Below, in pieces: positions 60,118-64,000 of a stretch of 64,000 bases of DNA. The position numbers and the translations under genes are program-made. The DNA is taken from assembly GCA_036937835.1 (NCBI GenBank), contig CM072874.1, forward strand, positions 17,249,001 to 17,313,000. The letters run 5' to 3'. This DNA is from Pampus argenteus. Lineage: Eukaryota > Chordata > Actinopteri > Scombriformes > Stromateidae. How positions within the stretch are numbered: the stretch's first letter is position 1; every line of letters starts with the position of its first letter. The notes below the pieces were generated by a model. That model had not been told where the DNA came from and did not search any database. It saw nothing but the letters and a program-made list of their open reading frames with translations.

Positions 60118-60315
60118 CTAACTGTAACAATGTGCCAGATTTGGGTTTGTGTTCCAGTATCCAGATCCTCCTCCATAGCTAGGAGGAACCCACAGATTAT
60201 GCCTTAAATTATTGGGGGCTCTGCTGCGAGGCCTGAATCCAAAGTGAGGCTGTGGGTGAGGATGTTTCCCTCCCCTCCTCTTGGGAGTCCACGTGGGAGC
60301 AGCTGGATTCATCAC
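60118..60315 (-). CDS. btg3: btg3 last coding exon (C-terminal region)
   Basis: The acceptor tcttaag precedes VMNPAAPTWTPKRRGGKHPH, then PQPHFGFRPRSRAPNN and NLWVPPSYGGGSGYW, ending NPNLAHCYS with TAG at 60120-60118. The basic, Pro/His/Asn-rich tail with WVPP matches the variable C-terminus of BTG3. It is shorter than in human: the whole protein is 232 residues here against 252. It is phase 0 in. Confidence 0.94.
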   Translation of the reverse strand: MMNPAAPTWTPKRRGGKHPHPQPHFGFRPRSRAPNNLRHNLWVPPSYGGGSGYWNTNPNLAHCYS

Positions 60316-60573
60316 CTTAAGAAAAGGAGAAAAAATAAAAAAATAAAAATTAATAAAACCAGCCATCCTTCAACTGCATCACAAACAATCCTAGACTCAA
60401 GTGCTTGACTCCCAATCATTGAAAAAAAAGCACCAAACGTTGGTCAAGTTAAGAAAATCTCTTGTGGAACATGAAACTGACAAACATAATTTTCCAACCA
60501 GGAATAAAACAGAACAAAGCACAGCTACTTTAAAAAGGTTCATCTAAAACCTTTTCAGATCATTTTGTGATAC

Positions 60574-60763
60574 CTGGTAAGCACAGCGGCTGCTGGGGAT
60601 AGTAAGGGGGGAAGTGCGTGTGCTCTCTTCATCGGACGAAGAGCCGGAGTGGTAGTCTGACGTCACCCTCTCCAAAGCGCTGGTCACCTTCTTTGCAACA
60701 TCTTTACCTTCCTCGTCACCTGAGAAACTGGCCACTGAGAAGCAAGGATTCTGCTCTCCATAC
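60574..60763 (-). CDS. btg3: btg3 exon: end of BTG domain and Ser-rich linker
   Basis: The acceptor ttattag and donor gtatca flank 190 nt. It encodes RYGEQNPCFSVASFSGDEEG, then KDVAKKVTSALERVTSDYHS and GSSSDEESTRTSPLTIPSSR. The SDYHSGSSSDEE run is diagnostic of BTG3 among BTG/TOB members and contains casein-kinase-2-like acidic serine sites. Phase 2 in, phase 0 out. If the donor is not used, the frame reads nine further codons into the intron and stops. Confidence 0.96.
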
Positions 60764-60897
60764 CTAATAAAGGGGAAAAGAGGGGAAAAAAAAGTTGAGT
60801 CTTTTCAGGACAAAGTGCTCTTATCTTTGAATGCTAAAAGCATAATTGTTAAAAATTTTGTTTCAGATGTACACACTAAATTCACTAAAAGTCTCAC

Positions 60898-61035
60898 CTG
60901 CAACACACCTCCCCAGGATCAACCCACAACGTAAGTTCATAGGGCAGTCCAAGGTCACGGTACTGAACCCCGCTCTCCTGGCAGGCCCGAAGGAGCTCTG
61001 GATCCTGCCTGTGGAACCGATTCACACGAATGCAC
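60898..61035 (-). CDS. btg3: btg3 exon: Box B of the BTG domain
   Basis: The acceptor tttgcag and donor gtgaga flank 138 nt. It encodes CIRVNRFHRQDPELLRACQE, then SGVQYRDLGLPYELTLWVDP and GEVCC. LPYELTLWVDPGEVCCRYGE (completed by the next exon) is Box B, the second signature of the BTG/TOB family. The domain binds the CAF1 (CNOT7/8) deadenylase of CCR4-NOT, so BTG3 slows proliferation by promoting mRNA deadenylation. It is phase 2 on both sides. Confidence 0.97.
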
Positions 61036-61150
61036 CTGCAAACCACACGAAACCGATTTAAAAAAACAAAAACAAAACACCCTTAAATCAGTATGTAGAA
61101 TGTCATAATGCCTAGAAAGAGTAGTGAGGAGAAATGTCAGAGAGCCGCAC

Positions 61151-61359
61151 CTGTATGCCTGTCCTTTGCTGGGGTTGTCAGGGTACCAGTGGCCCTTGAA
61201 CTTCTCTTGCAGTGCAACAGCAAGCCTCTCAACAAACAGCTCAATCTTGTGCGATTCCAACGTCTCCCCCCTTTTCACAAGCCTCTTCAGGAAGAATACC
61301 ACAGCTGCTATTTCTCTCCTCATTATTTCACAAATGTTTCATTACGTTCAGGCAGCCTT
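61151..61359 (-). CDS. btg3: btg3 first coding exon: N-terminus and Box A (36 nt of 5' UTR included)
   Basis: The acceptor tttccag ends at 61360; the ATG is at 61323-61321, so the first 36 nt (61359-61324) are untranslated. It encodes MRREIAAVVFFLKRLVKRGE, then TLESHKIELFVERLAVALQE and KFKGHWYPDNPSKGQAYR. The segment from FKGHWYP to QAYRC (the Cys is in the next exon) is Box A of the BTG domain. The donor gtgcgg is at 61150. BTG3 (ANA) is, in mammals, a p53-induced antiproliferative protein that also restrains E2F1. Coding exons total 699 nt, 232 residues. Confidence 0.96.
61328..61342 (-). promoter_or_regulatory. five-codon upstream ORF in the btg3 leader
   Basis: In the spliced leader an upstream ATG at 61342-61340 opens MKHL and stops at 61330-61328, four bases before the main ATG at 61323. 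With such a short gap, efficient reinitiation at the main start is unlikely, so leaky scanning would be needed. Confidence 0.6.
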
Positions 61360-62266
61360 CTGGAAACAAACAAACAAACAAACATAAATAAATAAACTGA
61401 TCAGACAAGCAGCAGTAAACGAGTGTATGTGACAGTAAAAAAAACAAAACAAGACAAACAAGTCTATGGTAAGACTGTTAATAAAATGTCTTATTAAATA
61501 AGACCAGAATTATGAATCTTCTGTCATATAGCTGACAGAGTTACAGGTAGCAACATGTTGTTTCCTACGGTTGCAGAAACATATAGACACACATATGCAA
61601 CTAGCCTGAAGGTCTGAACTATACTATAACTATACCATAACAAACACTAATGTTTTCTATGTGGACAACATACGTCAGCATTGTCCACGTGCGCGTGGCA
61701 GCTATCGATCAACTACACTAGTTTTGTTTTTATAGTTTTGTTAAAATGGTGAATGGAAATGAAAACGCCGAAACAATACATTCAAAAAAAACCCACGTTT
61801 CTTTTCTATTCTGCTTTTCACGCGGTCTGCAGACTTGAGTTAACGGTCCTAAAAGGCGGGCTGTGACGCACACATTCCCGTAATCCACCCAACACCACAC
61901 ACTTCATAACACTGGCCACTGTACTCAACAGCGTGCTAGCTAGTTAGGCTAACGATAAGAACGTGATGCTCCCTAAATAGCACCGAAACGCAGATGAAGG
62001 TTACTTCAATATAATTATAGTTACACTATTAATGAATACAAAAGGAAGAAGATGTTCCTTTTATAGAATAAAAAGCTTCTAGTTTTAGCTTCATAGCTAT
62101 AAAGCTACATTAACGCTAACAGCCTCATGTTAACACAGCAACAGTCCACATGAATATTGTGGTAATAGTCAGAAATAGTCATGTAAAATAGTGATACATT
62201 GATGTAATGGCTATATATATATTTAATAGGGTGATGTGCAAGAACATAAACGGCTCATTGACTTAC
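61360..62266 (-). other. btg3: btg3 intron 1 (within the 5' UTR)
   Basis: This intron separates the non-coding first exon from the first coding exon. GC elements such as ctaaaaggcgggctgtgacg (about 61850-61869) and a TATATATATA run near 62213-62222 are visible. No gene. Confidence 0.6.
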
Positions 62267-62345
62267 CTTTCCTTCGGATCTCCTCCAACGCGTGAAAAAT
62301 GAATGGATAGGAAAAGTTGGCTAAGAAGCCTTGAGATCCGGTTAT
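62267..62345 (-). other. btg3: btg3 non-coding exon 1 (5' UTR)
   Basis: A strong minus-strand donor AAAG|GTAAGT lies at the 62267/62266 boundary, about 900 bp upstream of the first coding exon, just below a CCAAT-rich promoter. The start site is estimated, not seen. A CpG-containing leader (cacgcgttgg) precedes the donor. Human BTG3 also has a non-coding first exon. Confidence 0.5.
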
Positions 62346-62485
62346 TAACACCGCCTTTTACTACACAATTCCCGCCCACGAATCGCTCTGATTGGTTCCA
62401 AAACAGACCAATCCGGCCCATTCATTGGTCGAGTATATGCTCGTCAATGAGTGAGTCATACGCATTGCATTATGACTCATAGTCT
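62346..62485 (-). promoter_or_regulatory. btg3: btg3 promoter with CCAAT cluster, E2F-like site and paired AP-1 sites
   Basis: Three CCAAT pentamers lie within 40 bp: minus-strand CCAAT at 62391-62395 and 62424-62428, plus-strand at 62408-62412; this is typical of NF-Y-driven cell-cycle promoters. An E2F-like TTCCCGCC is at 62369-62376. Two AP-1 consensus sites in inverted arrangement, TGAGTCAT at 62452-62459 and ATGACTCA at 62472-62479, lie just upstream. Site identity is by consensus only. Confidence 0.5.
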
Positions 62486-63340
62486 CAGATATGTGTATTG
62501 TATTTGTTACAAAGGTTGCATCGAGCGATGTAATTTCATCATAAAAAGTGTATATAAACAAACATAGTTCGCATTGTGTCAAAACAAGACACTCAAGGAA
62601 AAACTTCTGGTTCTTTCTAGTCTCTTCAGTTTACCGTGTATATTATATTTATTACACTAACTTTATCTTGTTAACCTAGTGTTCCCTTTCTCTGCTGTTA
62701 ATCTGATGAGTTGCCAAAATAAGGTTTTCATAATAAAACTTTGAATACAAAACATGAGATGAGCTCGTAAAATACCCTGTGTGTTATGATCATACATCTA
62801 CTGCCTTTTAACACTTAATTGTATCCGTTTTTTGTTTGTTTATTTGTTTTTGTACTGATAGATGAGTGGATAAATAATATCTTGCTGAACACAAACGTAC
62901 ACAAGTTATTGCTAATAATAACTTTATATGAAACGGCTTTTTATAAAGACACGGATCCAGACGCTTTTATTTAGTTGTTTAGAATAATAATTTGGAGAAC
63001 ATTAGCATTGTATATACTATTACATTGAATCGTTATTGTTTTTAAGTCATGATGTTGTTGTTGTTGTTATTATTTCTTGTTCAAATACTGTTTGATCCTT
63101 GTGTGGTTTATTTACAAGTGTGTATATTTCCCGGAAATGACACATATTGCTTTCTGTCCACAAGGGGGCACCCAACCTCCATCTACCACACAATACAACC
63201 TTATTAATGCACAGTTTATGAATAAACTCAAAAAGTTCTTGTTTTTTCTTTTTAAATTCAAGCATCCAAGTTACTTATCTAATGTTAATATTAGCAATGG
63301 CCCACCCATGCAGACCACAATGATGAAAAGACCAGCACCA
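62486..63340. other. intergenic region upstream of btg3
   Basis: AT-rich sequence with no recognisable exon. A short GTT-triplet run is at about 63052-63067. No regulatory motif stands out. Confidence 0.5.
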
Positions 63341-63344
63341 GAGT

Positions 63345-64000
63345 ATGTAGTAAAAAATAATTTTATTTTATTGAAATATTTTACAAAAAAATAAAAAGCA
63401 CAAATCACACAGGCTGTTTAAGGTCCATGAGCACACACAATAAATAGAATGTAAAACATCACACAAAACAAACGAAGCTTTGTTCAACATTAGAAAACAA
63501 ACGAAGAGTCAAGTCTAAAAGGTAGGAGGTGGAAATGTAACAGCTATGATTACATCTCCAACAGAAGATAATGAAAACACCAGAACAGACAACCAAAAAC
63601 TGCTGAGCAGAGGCATAGGCCCAGCCATGTATCCACAGTATATAAAAAGATGCAGCATTCATATTTAAAAACATACAACTGAAGATTGAATGAAATATTT
63701 GCATTAAGGACCAGTATTCTGAATACTCAAGCACACTGAATTCAGTTATTCAAATAAAACCAAGATACACGTTTAAAATTGAGCTGAAACTTGTAACTTT
63801 AAACCCTAAAAAGGGTCAAATACATTTAAATCTCTTACAAAGAGAGCAAAAGAGATACACTGACAATGCCGAGTATTTCTAAACACTGATTAGAAACTTT
63901 TCTCAGTTTATTATACTCTAGTAGCTCTGTGACCACTGAGAAAAACCCAGGTAACCAATATTCTCTCAAGATATTTTCTACTTAATAAGGCTTCTGATTT
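63345..64000 (-). other. probable 3' UTR end of a further minus-strand gene
   Basis: Two overlapping minus-strand AATAAA signals (TTTATT at 63362-63367 and 63367-63372) precede A/T-rich sequence, and the stretch to the window edge has no coding exon on either strand. This looks like the 3' end of a gene whose body lies beyond 64000. By comparison with human 21q21, the next gene after BTG3 is C21orf91 (EURL), also on the BTG3 strand, so it is the leading candidate. That is inference from synteny alone. Confidence 0.35.

Overview
This window is nuclear DNA from a ray-finned fish, most likely a percomorph teleost. Introns are compact with GT-AG boundaries, (CA)n microsatellites are frequent, and several interspersed repeats resemble families common in spiny-rayed fish genomes. 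The protein-coding genes are vertebrate genes split into exons. I see no bacterial, viral or plasmid features.

Layout. (1) 1-6986: intron sequence upstream of the first recognisable exon. (2) 6987 to about 19460, plus strand: the 3' portion of an auts2 gene, with thirteen exons (6987-7558 through 16863-18108) and a 3' UTR of about 1.35 kb. Counted back from the last exon they correspond to exons 7-19 of the 19-exon human gene. The first exon cannot be read in one frame; the arithmetic requires one surplus base, probably in a C9 run at 7343-7351. The other twelve exons join into an unbroken reading frame. (3) About 19.5-28.05 kb: intergenic, with a cluster of old repeats at 20.15-21.0 kb. (4) About 28.05-58.95 kb, minus strand: a complete cxadr gene. 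Seven coding exons encode 375 residues: signal peptide, two Ig domains, one membrane segment, and a cytoplasmic tail ending in the PDZ ligand GSIV. Intron 1 is about 17 kb. The 3' UTR probably holds a pure (AC)92 microsatellite. (5) About 59.75-62.35 kb, minus strand: a complete btg3 gene, with four coding exons encoding 232 residues and one non-coding first exon. (6) 62.4-64.0 kb: the btg3 promoter and, at the right edge, tandem polyadenylation signals of what is probably the next minus-strand gene.

Function. AUTS2 is a nuclear regulator that converts variant PRC1 complexes towards activation and matters in neurodevelopment. CXADR is a homophilic tight-junction adhesion protein, used by some viruses as a receptor. 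BTG3 is an antiproliferative CCR4-NOT adaptor. They are not a functional unit. The CXADR-BTG3 neighbourhood matches human chromosome 21q21, but the relative orientation differs and auts2 (human 7q11) lies beside it, so the block is rearranged relative to human.

I did not find a wholly new system. The observations most worth checking are the broken auts2 exon, a candidate alternative 3' exon in cxadr, the compact btg3 promoter with a near-palindromic pair of AP-1 sites, a btg3 uORF, and transposon copies with visible ends or target-site duplications.
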